From positions 1 through 51,471 of the forward strand of contig CAIYTE010000032.1 in NCBI GenBank assembly GCA_903929045.1: 51,471 nt of DNA. The letters are read 5' to 3'. A program made the translations under genes and the position numbers. Position 1 is the first letter of the stretch, and each line of letters starts with the position of its first letter. This document shows, in pieces, positions 1 through 10,499 of the stretch. The notes beneath the pieces were generated by a model that saw only the letters and a program-made list of their open reading frames with translations, was not told the DNA's origin and searched no databases. Source of the stretch: an uncultured Hyphomicrobiales bacterium. Its GTDB lineage: Bacteria; Pseudomonadota; Alphaproteobacteria; Rhizobiales; Xanthobacteraceae.

Positions 1-104
1 GTCATCCTGAGGTGCGAGCGTAGCGAGCCTCGAAGGATGTACGGCCACACCCAGCCGGGCCGTCGCCCTTCGAGGCGCGCCAAAGGCGCGCACCTCAGGG
101 TGAC
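1..104. repeat. Nested palindromic intergenic repeat
   Basis: The outer arms at 1-16 and 89-104 are inverted repeats of 16 bases with one mismatch, beginning GTCA and ending TGAC. A second pair at 27-36 and 67-76 (GCCTCGAAGG / CCTTCGAGGC) is nested inside. The element lies directly downstream of the minus-strand S1C gene, whose stop is at 112. Elements of this look are common between genes in Bradyrhizobiaceae-type genomes. The left edge may be cut by the window boundary. Confidence 0.8.
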
Positions 105-111
105 GGACAAC

Positions 112-1083
112 TCAATGCATCCGTGGCCCTTTGAGAAACTTGGCGCGGTCGGATGAATTGACGCGGACGTCGAAGGTGACGCCTTCACGGTACAGTGTCA
201 GCGGTACCTCGACGCCGGAATCCCCGAGCGACCAGACCTTGCGGTAGAACTGGCCGAGCGTCGAAATATTTTCGCCCGCGACCGAGAGCACCACGTCACC
301 GGTTTTGAGTTCGGCGCGCGCGGCTGGACCCTTCGGCGCGATGCCGACGATGACAATCTTGTCTTCGATCTCCGTCGAATAAAGACCGAGCCATGGCCGC
401 ACCGGCTTGTTGACGCGGCCAAACTTGCGCAGATCGTCGAGCACCGGCGTCAGCAGATCGATCGGCACCGTCATGTTGAGGTGCTCGTTCTTGCCCTTGC
501 GTTCGCGTTCGATCTGCAGCGAACCGATGCCGACCAGTTCGCCCTTCGGCGAGATCAAGGCGGTGCCGCCCCAGTTCGGATGCGCGGGAAACGTAAAGAT
601 CGCTTCGTCGAGCACGTATTCCCAATAGCCGGCGAATTCCTGCTTGGCGGCGATGCTGCCGGCGAGTGAGCGCGTGCGGCCGCCGGCGCCGCCGACCACG
701 ATGCGGTCGTTCGGCTGCATGGCCTTTGAAGACCCGATCGCCAGCGAGGGCATGTCGATCGTGCCCAGCGCCTGCACCAGGCCGAAGCCGGTTTCCTGAT
801 CGATACCGAGCGCGTGACCCTGCACGACGCGGCCGTCGCCGAAATGCAGCCAGATCGTTTCGGCTTCGGTGATGAGATAGCCGATGGTCAGCACCAGCCC
901 CTTGTCGATCAGCACGCCATTGCCGGCGCGCTCGACGCCCAGCGTGTCGGCGGTGAAGGCATCCTGCGGCACGATGGAATGCAGGCCTACGACGGAGGAC
1001 AAAGCCTGTTCGAGATCGAAGCTGTAGTCCTCGGCGCGCGGCTGCGCGGATGTCGGAACCTTCCATTCGGTCAGCGCAGCCAT
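112..1083 (-). CDS. S1C (HtrA/Deg-like) trypsin-fold protein with PDZ domain, catalytic triad absent
   Basis: A protein of 323 residues with a trypsin-like beta-barrel fold (about 25-215) followed by one PDZ domain (about 225-315, containing LKTGDVVLSVAGENI). I chose the ATG at 1083 because GGAAGGAAG lies just upstream; a longer start at 1110 exists. The positions that carry the HtrA triad are altered: the TNAHVV-type His segment reads TIGYLI, the Asp segment reads ETGFGLV, and the GNSGGP Ser segment reads NWGGTAL. The fold is therefore supported but proteolysis is unlikely; a scaffold or peptide-binding role through the PDZ is inference. No signal peptide is evident, so it is probably cytoplasmic. 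It stands alone and is divergent from the next gene. Confidence 0.85.
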   Translation of the reverse strand: MAALTEWKVPTSAQPRAEDYSFDLEQALSSVVGLHSIVPQDAFTADTLGVERAGNGVLIDKGLVLTIGYLITEAETIWLHFGDGRVVQGHALGIDQETGFGLVQALGTIDMPSLAIGSSKAMQPNDRIVVGGAGGRTRSLAGSIAAKQEFAGYWEYVLDEAIFTFPAHPNWGGTALISPKGELVGIGSLQIERERKGKNEHLNMTVPIDLLTPVLDDLRKFGRVNKPVRPWLGLYSTEIEDKIVIVGIAPKGPAARAELKTGDVVLSVAGENISTLGQFYRKVWSLGDSGVEVPLTLYREGVTFDVRVNSSDRAKFLKGPRMH

Positions 1084-1177
1084 GCTCACTTCCTTCCAGC
1101 CTCTCAGCACCTATCTACCATAGGCTATGGTGCGCGCACAAAAACACCAGCCCCGATATCCTGATATAGAGCCCCGC

Positions 1178-2179
1178 ATGGTCGCCCTTTCAGTGCTCGA
1201 TCTTTCGCCCGTCGCAACCGGCATGCCCGGGGCGCAGGCGTTGCGTAATTCGCTCGATCTGGCGCGGCTGTGCGACAGCCTGGGCTACGTCCGTTACTGG
1301 GTGGCCGAGCACCATAATATGCCGGCCATCGCCTCCTCCGCGCCGGACATCATGATCGGGCAAATCGCCGCGGTGACCAGCCGCATGCGCGTCGGCTCCG
1401 GCGGTGTCATGCTGCCCAATCACGCACCCTTGATGGTGGCCGAGCGCTTCAAGATCCTCGAGGCGCTTTTCCCCTGCCGCATCGACCTCGGCCTCGGCCG
1501 GGCGCCGGGTACCGATCCGGCGACGTCCTACGCGTTGCGCCGCCGCCAGGGTATCAACGAGGAAGACGATTTCCTGGAGCGATTCCAGGAGCTGATGCTG
1601 CTGGAGACGCGTGGCTTTCCGGCCGGTCATCCGTTTCATAATGTGCGCGCCATGCCGGCCGACGTGCCGCTGCCGCCGATCTATCTGCTGGGCTCATCAG
1701 ATTACAGCGCGCAGCTCGCCGGGCAGATCGGCGCTGCCTTCGCCTTTGCCCATCACTTCGCGACCTTCCCGGCGGACGAGGCGATGCGGCTCTACCGAGA
1801 GAGCTTCCGGCCGTCGGCGTCGCACGACAAGCCACTCGCCATTCTCGGCACGCAGGTCATGGTCGCCGATACCGATGAAGAAGCGGAACGGCTGGCGCTG
1901 ACCTTCGATCTCAATACCGTGCGCCGCGCCAAGGGCGAATATCTGCCGCTGGCTTCGCCGGAAGAAGCGGCGGCCTTCGATTACACGCCGGTCGACCGCG
2001 CCCGCATCGCGCAAGGACGTAACCGGATTTCCGTCGGCTCGCCGAAGACGGTGCGCGACAAGATGATGCCGCTGATCGAAGCCACCAAGGCCGACGAGGT
2101 GATGGCGACCAGCATGATCTTCGACCACACCGCGCGGCGGCGGTCTTACGAGTTGCTGGCGCAGGCGTTTCGCGACTGA
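1178..2179 (+). CDS. LLM-class flavin-dependent oxidoreductase (MsnO8-like)
   Basis: A protein of 333 residues of the bacterial luciferase-like monooxygenase superfamily, which uses reduced FMN supplied by a separate reductase. The N-terminal LSVLDLSPV, the segment [19 protein letters not shown] and the later [14 protein letters not shown] and [12 protein letters not shown] are characteristic of the MsnO8-type subgroup with a TIM-barrel fold. The ATG at 1178 begins the conserved N-terminus; an in-frame start at 1127 would add 17 unconserved-looking residues, and neither has a strong ribosome binding site. The substrate cannot be told from the sequence. It is divergent from the S1C gene, so the promoter lies in 1084-1177. 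Confidence 0.88.
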   Translation: MVALSVLDLSPVATGMPGAQALRNSLDLARLCDSLGYVRYWVAEHHNMPAIASSAPDIMIGQIAAVTSRMRVGSGGVMLPNHAPLMVAERFKILEALFPCRIDLGLGRAPGTDPATSYALRRRQGINEEDDFLERFQELMLLETRGFPAGHPFHNVRAMPADVPLPPIYLLGSSDYSAQLAGQIGAAFAFAHHFATFPADEAMRLYRESFRPSASHDKPLAILGTQVMVADTDEEAERLALTFDLNTVRRAKGEYLPLASPEEAAAFDYTPVDRARIAQGRNRISVGSPKTVRDKMMPLIEATKADEVMATSMIFDHTARRRSYELLAQAFRD

Positions 2180-2268
2180 CCCCGCTGGCGCGGATTGCCC
2201 GTTGGGCTAGACTTCCCGGGTAGAACACGAGCGGACCAATCCGCCGTCAATCCTCCAGGGAGGACGTC

Positions 2269-3408
2269 ATGAAATTCCAAAAGACGACACGGATCGTGGG
2301 CGCGTTATCGGCACTCGCGCTCGGCACGGCGCTGGCATGGGCGCAACAGCCCCCGGGCTTTAACCCGCAGCCGGCGCCGGAAATTCCCTTCGACTCGGTG
2401 CCCGATCCGGTGAAGCTGCCGCCCGGCATGCATTTCGGCGAGGTCACCGGCGTCGCCGTCAATTCGAAGAAACACGTCTTTGTCTTTTCGCGCGGCAACA
2501 CGTCGGGGCCGGCCTATGCGGCGGCGGCCGCACAACTCCTCGAGTTTGGTCCCGACGGCAAGTTCATCCGCGAGATCGGCAAGAGCCTGTACGCCTGGTC
2601 GTTCGCGCATGCGGTGCGCATCGACAAGCAGGACAACATCTGGGCCATCGACAAAGGCTCCGACATGATCGTCCGGTTCAATCCGGAAGGCCGCGTCACC
2701 ATGGTGTTCGGCCGCAAGCAGGAAGCCTCCGACGAAGACACCAAGCCGCTCGAACATCCGGTGCCGCCGAAAGCCGCCGAGGACGGACGCTTCCGCCAGC
2801 CGACCGACGTCGCCTTCGGTCCGGACGGCTCGATCTTCATCAGCGACGGCTACATCAATTCGCGCGTGGGCAAGGCCGACAAGAACGGCCTCTGGCTCAA
2901 ATCGTGGGGCGATCGCGGCACCAAGGAAGGCGAACTCAACACACCGCACAGCATCGCCACCGACGCCGCCGGCAATGTCTATGTCGCCGACCGCGGCAAC
3001 CGGCGCATTCAAGTGTTCGACGGCGACGGCAAATTCCTGCGCATCATGAACATGGACGTGCCGTTCGACGAAAAGACGCGGCCGGCCATCGGCAACATGC
3101 CGACGCTGCAATCGTATCAAAAGAACCTGACGCAATCGCCGGGCGCGCCGTGGACCGTATGCATCACGCCGCCGCCGAACCAGGTGATCTACGCCTCGGA
3201 CTCCTATCCGGGCCGCATCTACAAACTGTCGCTCGACGGCAAGGTGCTGGGCTGGCTCGGCGGCGCCGGCAAACAGATGAAACAGTTCGGCTGGATCCAT
3301 GAGATCGCCTGCCCGTCGGAAAACGAGCTCTATGTCGCCGAGTTGCTGAACTGGCGGGTGCAGAAACTGATCCTGCATCCGGCGCCGCAGAAAAACGCAT
3401 CGCGCTGA
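2269..3408 (+). CDS. Secreted NHL-repeat six-bladed beta-propeller protein
   Basis: A protein of 379 residues. An N-terminal Sec signal peptide (basic MKFQKTTR, hydrophobic core, cleavage likely after ALAWA) is followed by a beta-propeller of NHL repeats, such as FRQPTDVAFGPDGSIFISDG and NTPHSIATDAAGNVYVADRG. Related propellers include the peptidyl-alpha-hydroxyglycine alpha-amidating lyase group, but the enzymatic residues cannot be checked here, so only the fold and export are firm. Two cysteines (WTVC and EIACP) in the C-terminal third could form a disulfide in the periplasm. A strong GGGAGG ribosome binding site lies 8 bases before the ATG. Confidence 0.85.
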   Translation: MKFQKTTRIVGALSALALGTALAWAQQPPGFNPQPAPEIPFDSVPDPVKLPPGMHFGEVTGVAVNSKKHVFVFSRGNTSGPAYAAAAAQLLEFGPDGKFIREIGKSLYAWSFAHAVRIDKQDNIWAIDKGSDMIVRFNPEGRVTMVFGRKQEASDEDTKPLEHPVPPKAAEDGRFRQPTDVAFGPDGSIFISDGYINSRVGKADKNGLWLKSWGDRGTKEGELNTPHSIATDAAGNVYVADRGNRRIQVFDGDGKFLRIMNMDVPFDEKTRPAIGNMPTLQSYQKNLTQSPGAPWTVCITPPPNQVIYASDSYPGRIYKLSLDGKVLGWLGGAGKQMKQFGWIHEIACPSENELYVAELLNWRVQKLILHPAPQKNASR

Positions 3409-3483
3409 TGCTGTTCGTGCTTTGCGCGGCCTGCTAAAAGCCACGCGGGGCCCGCTATTGTCATGACGTAACAGGAGGTTTTC

Positions 3484-4155
3484 TTGGGTAAACATCTGTC
3501 GCTCACCGCCGCAGACGCGCACAAACTCGGCGGCTATCGCGCCGACCCGGCCGGCAAGCCGAAGGGCGGGCTCGTCGTCATTCAGGAAATCTTCGGCGTC
3601 AATCATCACATCCGCGCCGTCTGCGACCAGATCGCGGCGGAAGGCTATGTCGCGGTGGCGCCGGCGGTGTTCGACCGCTTCCAGCGCGATTTCGAGAGCG
3701 GCTATTCGCCGGACGAAGTCGCACACGCGCGCGGCCTGCTCGGCGGCCTGAACTGGGATCACATGATCGCCGACATGACGGCGGCCAAGGATGAAATGAA
3801 GGGCGCAGGCCCCGTCGGCATCATCGGCTTCTGCATGGGCGGCACGGCGTCGTTCCTCGCTTCGTGCCGCATCCCCGGCCTCGCGGTGGCGGTCTGCTAT
3901 TACGGCGGCGCCATCAACAAATTCATGACCGAGAAGCCGAAGTGTCCGGTGCAGATGCATTTCGGCGAGAAGGACGAGAGCATTCCGATGGCGACCGTCG
4001 AAGAGATCCGCAAGCATCAGCCGCAGGCCGAGATCCACATCTATCCGGGAGCACCGCACGCCTTCTCCAACAACGACCGGCCGAACTTCCGCCAGGAAGC
4101 CACCGATCTGGCATGGAGCCGGACCAAGGAATTCCTGGCGAAAAATATGAAGTGA
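3484..4155 (+). CDS. Dienelactone hydrolase family protein
   Basis: A protein of 223 residues, the usual size for the family. The alpha/beta-hydrolase fold carries the Cys-Asp-His triad of dienelactone hydrolases: nucleophile in GFCMGG (about residue 119), acid in EKDESIP, and His in PGAPHAFSN. Family members open carboxymethylenebutenolide (dienelactone) in aromatic degradation, but many chromosomal homologues act on other esters, and no catechol-pathway genes flank this one. The start is TTG with AGGAGG 5 bases upstream. The stop codon TGA forms part of a hairpin that begins the following repeat element. Confidence 0.9.
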   Translation: MGKHLSLTAADAHKLGGYRADPAGKPKGGLVVIQEIFGVNHHIRAVCDQIAAEGYVAVAPAVFDRFQRDFESGYSPDEVAHARGLLGGLNWDHMIADMTAAKDEMKGAGPVGIIGFCMGGTASFLASCRIPGLAVAVCYYGGAINKFMTEKPKCPVQMHFGEKDESIPMATVEEIRKHQPQAEIHIYPGAPHAFSNNDRPNFRQEATDLAWSRTKEFLAKNMK

Positions 4156-4262
4156 CGCCTCTTGGCGTCATCACCGGGCCGCGGCGCAAGCCGCGTGACC
4201 CGGTGATCTCGCGCGACAAACCGTGCACCCCTCAACGAGATGGCCGGGACAAGCCCGGCCAT
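4153..4262. repeat. Compound palindromic repeat between dienelactone hydrolase and Wza-like gene
   Basis: Three successive inverted repeats: TGACGCC/GGCGTCA (4153-4159 and 4164-4170, containing the upstream stop codon), TCACCGGG/CCCGGTGA (4171-4178 and 4199-4206), and ATGGCCGGG/CCCGGCCAT (4240-4248 and 4254-4262). It sits between convergent genes and could terminate transcription from both sides, although there is no long T run. The architecture resembles the other GTCAT/ATGAC elements in the window but the sequence family differs. Confidence 0.75.
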
Positions 4263-4292
4263 GACAACTTTTAAAATCTGGCTTGCAGCGGC

Positions 4293-5366
4293 CTAGAACC
4301 ACCGCTCCTTGACCACGACGGTGTCGCCGGGGCGCATTGGGAAGCTGGTCGGTACGTCGCCCTTGAACTGCTGCCCCGGAATATTGCGGCTGATCTCGAC
4401 CTTGCCCTTCTGCGCGCGCGGCGCGAAGCCGCCGGCAATGGCGATGGCCGTTTCCGCGGTCATGTTGGGCACATACGGATACTGGCCTGGATTCGTGATT
4501 TCACCGAGAATGAAGAACGGCCGGTAGGTTTCGACGTCGACGCTGACCGACGGATCGCGCACGTAGCCCTGCTTGAGCCGCTCGGCGATCATCTTCGACA
4601 ATTGCTGCGGCGTGTAGCCGCGCGCTGGCACGCTGCCGATCAGCGGCAGGCTTATATTGCCGCCGGCGTCGACCATGTAGCTGTTGGTGATGCCGTCCTG
4701 GCCGAACACGACGACGCGAAGCTTGTCGCCGGAGTCGAGCTGATAGCCCGGTGCACTGGCCGGCGCGGATGCATAAGCCTGTTGCGCTGCGGCGTAAGGC
4801 CCGCCCTGCTGCGAATATTGCGGCTGATAGCGCGGCGCATATTGCGGCTGCGGCGCATATTGGGGTTGCGGCGCGTATTGCGGCTGAGGCTGCGGCACAT
4901 ATCGCGGCTGCGGCGGCGTGTATTGCGCGACATAAGGCTGGCGCGGTTGCGGCTGCACGTAAGCGGGCTGCTGAGCGTAAGACGTCGAACCGCGCGAATT
5001 GAACAGGCCGCGGTCGCTCGATGCGGCGCCGGACGGCGAATTGGTTTGCGGCGAATAGCTCTGCGCCGGTTCGGCGGCGTAGGCCTGTTGCGCGGAGGCC
5101 GGCGAGGATGAGAACAGGCCGCGGCTGTCGGCAGAGCGCGGCGACGAGGCCTGCGCCTGCAGCGCGGGCGATGGCGGCATGGTCATCGACGCTTGCGCCA
5201 TCATAGCCCCGGGCGGCATCGACGGCACGGCATAGGCCTGCTGATTGACCACCGGCACCGGTTGCCCGGTGTTGGGGTCCATCACGTAATATGTCTGCTG
5301 CTGGCGCAAACAGCCGCTGACCGCGAGAGCGGTCAACAAAGCCAGTGCCAATCGGGCTCCCCGCAT
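4293..5366 (-). CDS. Wza-type polysaccharide biosynthesis/export lipoprotein
   Basis: A protein of 357 residues. The signal sequence ends in a lipobox, AVSGC, with Cys19 as the lipidated residue, so the mature protein is predicted to be a lipoprotein. Residues 20-205 are a low-complexity Gln/Pro/Ala/Tyr-rich linker with three QPQYAP units and a repeated RGLF motif. The Poly_export domain (about 206-290, starting YQLDSGDKLRVVVFGQDG) and an SLBB-like segment (about 290-345, with FILGEITNPGQYPYV) match outer-membrane polysaccharide export proteins. No glycosyltransferase or tyrosine-kinase partner is nearby, so the exported polymer is unknown. The long linker is unusual; typical Wza proteins have the export domain close to the lipobox. 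Confidence 0.88.
   Translation of the reverse strand: MRGARLALALLTALAVSGCLRQQQTYYVMDPNTGQPVPVVNQQAYAVPSMPPGAMMAQASMTMPPSPALQAQASSPRSADSRGLFSSSPASAQQAYAAEPAQSYSPQTNSPSGAASSDRGLFNSRGSTSYAQQPAYVQPQPRQPYVAQYTPPQPRYVPQPQPQYAPQPQYAPQPQYAPRYQPQYSQQGGPYAAAQQAYASAPASAPGYQLDSGDKLRVVVFGQDGITNSYMVDAGGNISLPLIGSVPARGYTPQQLSKMIAERLKQGYVRDPSVSVDVETYRPFFILGEITNPGQYPYVPNMTAETAIAIAGGFAPRAQKGKVEISRNIPGQQFKGDVPTSFPMRPGDTVVVKERWF
4834..4887 (-). repeat. 18-bp coding tandem repeat, three copies
   Basis: Units at 4834-4851, 4852-4869 and 4870-4887 differ by a few bases and encode the repeated QPQYAP hexapeptide in the linker of the export lipoprotein. Degenerate related units flank the block on both sides. Confidence 0.8.
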
Positions 5367-5485
5367 GAACAGATTCCGAGCCGGTTCAAGAAACGTGAGC
5401 CCGATTAACGCTTTATATGGTTAAGAAAGTCTCACCAGCGCGCGCGGCGTATTAAACAAGCGTTTTCAGAGGCTTGAAACACGAA

Positions 5486-5509
5486 CGGGCGCCCCTTCCG
5501 GAGCGCCCG
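5486..5509 (-). terminator. Probable terminator of msrA
   Basis: An inverted repeat CGGGCGC/GCGCCCG (5486-5492 and 5503-5509) lies 27 bases beyond the msrA stop. Read on the minus strand it is followed by TTCGTGTTTC, a weak U tract. Confidence 0.5.
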
Positions 5510-5535
5510 CGTGAACGATTCTCTGTGTCGGCGAA

Positions 5536-6201
5536 CTACGCGGTGGCGAGCTTGGCGCCGGTGCCGATCGGGCACGACACGCCCGTACCGCCGTGGCCGC
5601 AATAGCCGAAGGGGTTCTTCGCCAGATACTGCTGGTGATAGTCCTCGGCGAAGTAGAATTCCGGCGCATCAACGATCTCGGTGGTGATGGCGCCGTACCG
5701 CTTCTTCGCCAGCTCCTGCGCGTACATCTCTTTCGAAGCTTCGGCGGCTTTGCGCTGCGCCTCGTTGTAAACATAGATGCCGGAGCGATATTGCGTGCCG
5801 ACATCGGCGCCTTGGCGCATGCCTTGCGTCGGATCGTGGCCTTCCCAGAAATTCTTCAGCAGCGCTTCGTAGGAAATCTTCTTCGGATCGTAGACGACGA
5901 GCACAACTTCGTTGTGCCCGGTGCGGCCCGAGCAGACTTCTTCATAGGTCGGGTTCGGCGTCGGCCCACCGGCATAACCGACCGCGGTCACGTAGACGCC
6001 ATCGCCCAGCTGCCAGAAGCTTTTCTCGGCGCCCCAGAAACAGCCAAGTCCAAACAGCGCTGTCTCGAAGCCTTCCGGATAAGGCCCCTTCAGCGGGTGG
6101 TGATTGAGAAAGTGTTCGTCGGCGGTGCGGATGGCCGACGCGCGGCCCGGCAGGGCCTCGGCGGCGGTCGGAATGGTGACGGATTTGTTGAAGCCGAACA
6201 T
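5536..6201 (-). CDS. msrA: Peptide-methionine (S)-S-oxide reductase MsrA
   Basis: A protein of 221 residues that reduces methionine-S-sulfoxide in proteins, using thioredoxin as reductant. The active-site motif GCFWG is present in [14 protein letters not shown], followed by the family segments [18 protein letters not shown] and [24 protein letters not shown]-terminal cysteines (FGYCGHGG and VSCPIG) are in place to act as resolving residues. The N-terminal extension of about 45 residues before the core is typical of the longer E. coli-like form. No exported signal is seen, so it acts in the cytoplasm. Confidence 0.96.
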   Translation of the reverse strand: MFGFNKSVTIPTAAEALPGRASAIRTADEHFLNHHPLKGPYPEGFETALFGLGCFWGAEKSFWQLGDGVYVTAVGYAGGPTPNPTYEEVCSGRTGHNEVVLVVYDPKKISYEALLKNFWEGHDPTQGMRQGADVGTQYRSGIYVYNEAQRKAAEASKEMYAQELAKKRYGAITTEIVDAPEFYFAEDYHQQYLAKNPFGYCGHGGTGVSCPIGTGAKLATA

Positions 6202-6321
6202 CTGTCCTCCTCAATATCTGCTGCGTTTGTTGAGGCCAATATAGGCATGCAGCCGCCCTTGCGAAATGGCACGGCCGATCACGGCTTCGTTGGCACGCAA
6301 GCGTCGCAGCAAACGTCAGCG

Positions 6322-6639
6322 TTAGCGCGCGTAGCCGATCAGGGGCTTTTTGCGGCGGCCAAACAGCAGCAGCAGAATGCCGAAGAAGCCGAGCAGGCCC
6401 CAGCTCGGGGCGGCCAGGATGGCGAGCATGATCGGATCCCACAACAGGCCGCCGGCATAGGGTTCAATCAACGGGCGGATTTTGGCGATGCTGCCGGCGC
6501 TGACCAGTTCCCACAACGTCCGGGTGCTTGTGAGGAACAGGCTGTTGCCGGCGATCGACTTGGTGCCGTCGTAGATAATGAGGATGAAGGCGGCGGCCAG
6601 CAAAATCAGACCGATAAATCGGAACAGAAAACGGATCAT
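6322..6639 (-). CDS. Small membrane protein of unknown function
   Basis: A protein of 105 residues with two strongly hydrophobic helices: IGLILLAAAFILIIYDG near the N-terminus and GLLGFFGILLLLFG near the C-terminus, followed by a basic RRKK tail. The segment DGTKSIAGN looks conserved in proteins of this kind from Bradyrhizobium-like genomes, but I know no function. I chose the ATG at 6639 because it begins the first helix with a short basic lead; starts at 6681 and 6699 are possible and neither has a clear ribosome binding site. Confidence 0.65.
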   Translation of the reverse strand: MIRFLFRFIGLILLAAAFILIIYDGTKSIAGNSLFLTSTRTLWELVSAGSIAKIRPLIEPYAGGLLWDPIMLAILAAPSWGLLGFFGILLLLFGRRKKPLIGYAR

Positions 6640-6878
6640 AACAAAACGGCTCTGGTTACCCGGCGTAATTCCGGTCTTCATAGCACCGGCTTTGCGCACG
6701 GATTAAGGCAGGGCTTACCCCGCACCCGCCAACCGTTCAACCGCCCCGGCGACAGCGCCGACGTCCTGCCCCAGCGACCTCTGCAAATAGCGCAGAGTCC
6801 TAATGCCTTGAGATATCATGGTTCCTTCGGCTAACGTCCCGCACCCGCCAGGACCCCCCGGCGGCCTGGGAGTAAAAA

Positions 6879-9149
<2,271 letters not shown>

Positions 9150-9181
9150 GACTGCAAAAATCGAACCCTGGAGAGACGCTC

Positions 9182-10075
9182 TTGACCAAAACCTTGTCCG
9201 GCGTGATTGCCGCCGTTGCCACGCCCGTCAACGAAGACCTGTCGCCCGATCTCAAGCGCGCGACCAAACTGGCGAAATACCTGCTCGACAACGGCTGCGA
9301 CGGCCTGAACGTGCTGGGCTCGACCGGCGAAGCGACCTCGTTCTCGGTCGCGGAACGCAAGTCGGTGATGGACGCCTATAAGAGTGACGGCCTGCCGCTC
9401 GGCCGCCTGATGGTGGGCACGGGCGCCGCCTCCGTCTCGGACGCCATCGCCCTGACCAAGCATGCCGCCGATCTCGGCTTTGGCGGTGCGCTGGTATTGC
9501 CGCCCTTCTATTACAAAGGCGTGCCGGACGACGGCCTCTTCGACTATGTCGGCATCCTGGTGAAGGCGACCGAAGCCAGCAAGCTGCCGATCTATCTCTA
9601 TCACTATCCGCAGCTGACGGGCCTGCAGTGGAACGTCGCGCTCATCAAGCGTCTGCGCGAAGCGCACCCGGGCCGCATCGTGGGACTCAAGGACTCCTCC
9701 GGCGATATGGCCTTCGCGCGCTCGGCCGCCGCGGTGGCCAAGGACTTCGCGGTATTTCCGTCGACCGAAGCCTGCCTGCTCGACGCCCGCAAAGGCGAGT
9801 TCGCCGGCTGCATTTCGGCGACCGCCAACTGCAATTCGGACCTCTGCCAGCTCGCCTGGTCGAAGGGCGACCAGGCCGCGCTCGACGCTGCCGTCACCAT
9901 CCGCAAGCTGTTCGACGGCCGCCAGCTGGTTCCTGGCGTCAAGGCGCTGCTCAGCCATATCCATGGCGATCCGGCGCTGGCTCGGGTGCGGCCGTCGCTC
10001 TCAGCGTTCCCGGCAGCCGACAAGACCGCCGTTTTCGGCGGATACGACGCCGTCCGGGCCAAAAAGGTGGCTTAA
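9182..10075 (+). CDS. DapA-superfamily (Schiff-base pyruvate) aldolase, not canonical DHDPS
   Basis: A protein of 297 residues with the TIM-barrel fold of the N-acetylneuraminate lyase/dihydrodipicolinate synthase superfamily. The Schiff-base lysine is in VGLKDSSGD, the pyruvate-carboxylate loop is GSTGE, and the catalytic Tyr is in YLYHYP. Where DHDPS has the Arg that binds aspartate semialdehyde (YNVPSRTG-type), this protein has YHYPQLTG, lacking that Arg. It is therefore probably a different pyruvate-forming or pyruvate-using aldolase, with unknown substrate. The TTG start is preceded by GGAGAG. It is probably co-transcribed with maeB. Confidence 0.85.
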   Translation: MTKTLSGVIAAVATPVNEDLSPDLKRATKLAKYLLDNGCDGLNVLGSTGEATSFSVAERKSVMDAYKSDGLPLGRLMVGTGAASVSDAIALTKHAADLGFGGALVLPPFYYKGVPDDGLFDYVGILVKATEASKLPIYLYHYPQLTGLQWNVALIKRLREAHPGRIVGLKDSSGDMAFARSAAAVAKDFAVFPSTEACLLDARKGEFAGCISATANCNSDLCQLAWSKGDQAALDAAVTIRKLFDGRQLVPGVKALLSHIHGDPALARVRPSLSAFPAADKTAVFGGYDAVRAKKVA

Positions 10076-10105
10076 CCGAACCGCTCCGGGACCCTGGGGC
10101 GGGCG

Positions 10106-10134
10106 TTGACGCCCCCCCTTGGTCTCTCTATAAG
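10106..10134 (+). promoter_or_regulatory. Sigma-70-type promoter of rpsT
   Basis: TTGACG at 10106-10111 and TATAAG at 10129-10134 are separated by 17 bases, close to the housekeeping-sigma consensus. The predicted start is near 10141, giving a leader of about 92 bases before the rpsT ATG. Confidence 0.75.
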
Positions 10135-10144
10135 CCTCGCAACA

Positions 10145-10166
10145 ACAGCGCGTTTTTACGCGCTGT
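10145..10166 (+). terminator. Terminator-like hairpin in the first bases of the rpsT transcript
   Basis: A perfect 8-bp stem ACAGCGCG/CGCGCTGT (10145-10152 and 10159-10166) with a 6-base loop is followed by ATTTCTTTTAATTA. It could end the maeB-aldolase transcript, or attenuate rpsT, since it lies just after the predicted start site. Confidence 0.6.
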
Positions 10167-10232
10167 ATTTCTTTTAATTAGGGTTTGCCGCGGCGGACTT
10201 TCCGCCTGAACCCGGTCGCCAACGAGAGACTC

Positions 10233-10499
10233 ATGGCCAATACCAGCTCCGCCAAAAAAGCTACGCGCAAGATCGCGCGCAAGACCGAGATCAACAAGGC
10301 GCGCCGCAGCGTGCTGCGCAATTCGGTCCGCAAGGTCGAAGAAGCGATCGCCTCGGGCGACGCCAAGGCCGCGACCGACGCGTTCAAGGCCGCCGAGCCG
10401 GTGATCATGCGTGCAGCGCAGCGTAACGTCGTTCACAAGAACAACGCCAGCCGCAAGGTGTCGCGTCTCGCGCACCGCATCGCGAAAATCGGCAAGTAA
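10233..10499 (+). CDS. rpsT: 30S ribosomal protein S20
   Basis: A protein of 88 residues, the normal size, starting [19 protein letters not shown], with the Lys/Arg/Ala-rich helical composition and the ending [10 protein letters not shown] typical of S20, a 16S rRNA-binding protein of the small subunit. The ATG at 10233 is preceded by GAGAG; upstream in-frame codons to 10185 would add 16 residues not found in the family and are rejected. It has its own promoter at 10106-10134 and a strong terminator just downstream. Confidence 0.97.
   Translation: MANTSSAKKATRKIARKTEINKARRSVLRNSVRKVEEAIASGDAKAATDAFKAAEPVIMRAAQRNVVHKNNASRKVSRLAHRIAKIGK

Noticed and set aside
2305-4059. A 584-codon open frame on the minus strand
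   Set aside because: It lies opposite two clear plus-strand genes and is the typical antisense frame of GC-rich coding DNA.
5367-5460. Possible CtrA site upstream of the export lipoprotein gene
   Set aside because: Two TTAA motifs occur but are 12 bases apart, not the 7 required by the CtrA consensus.
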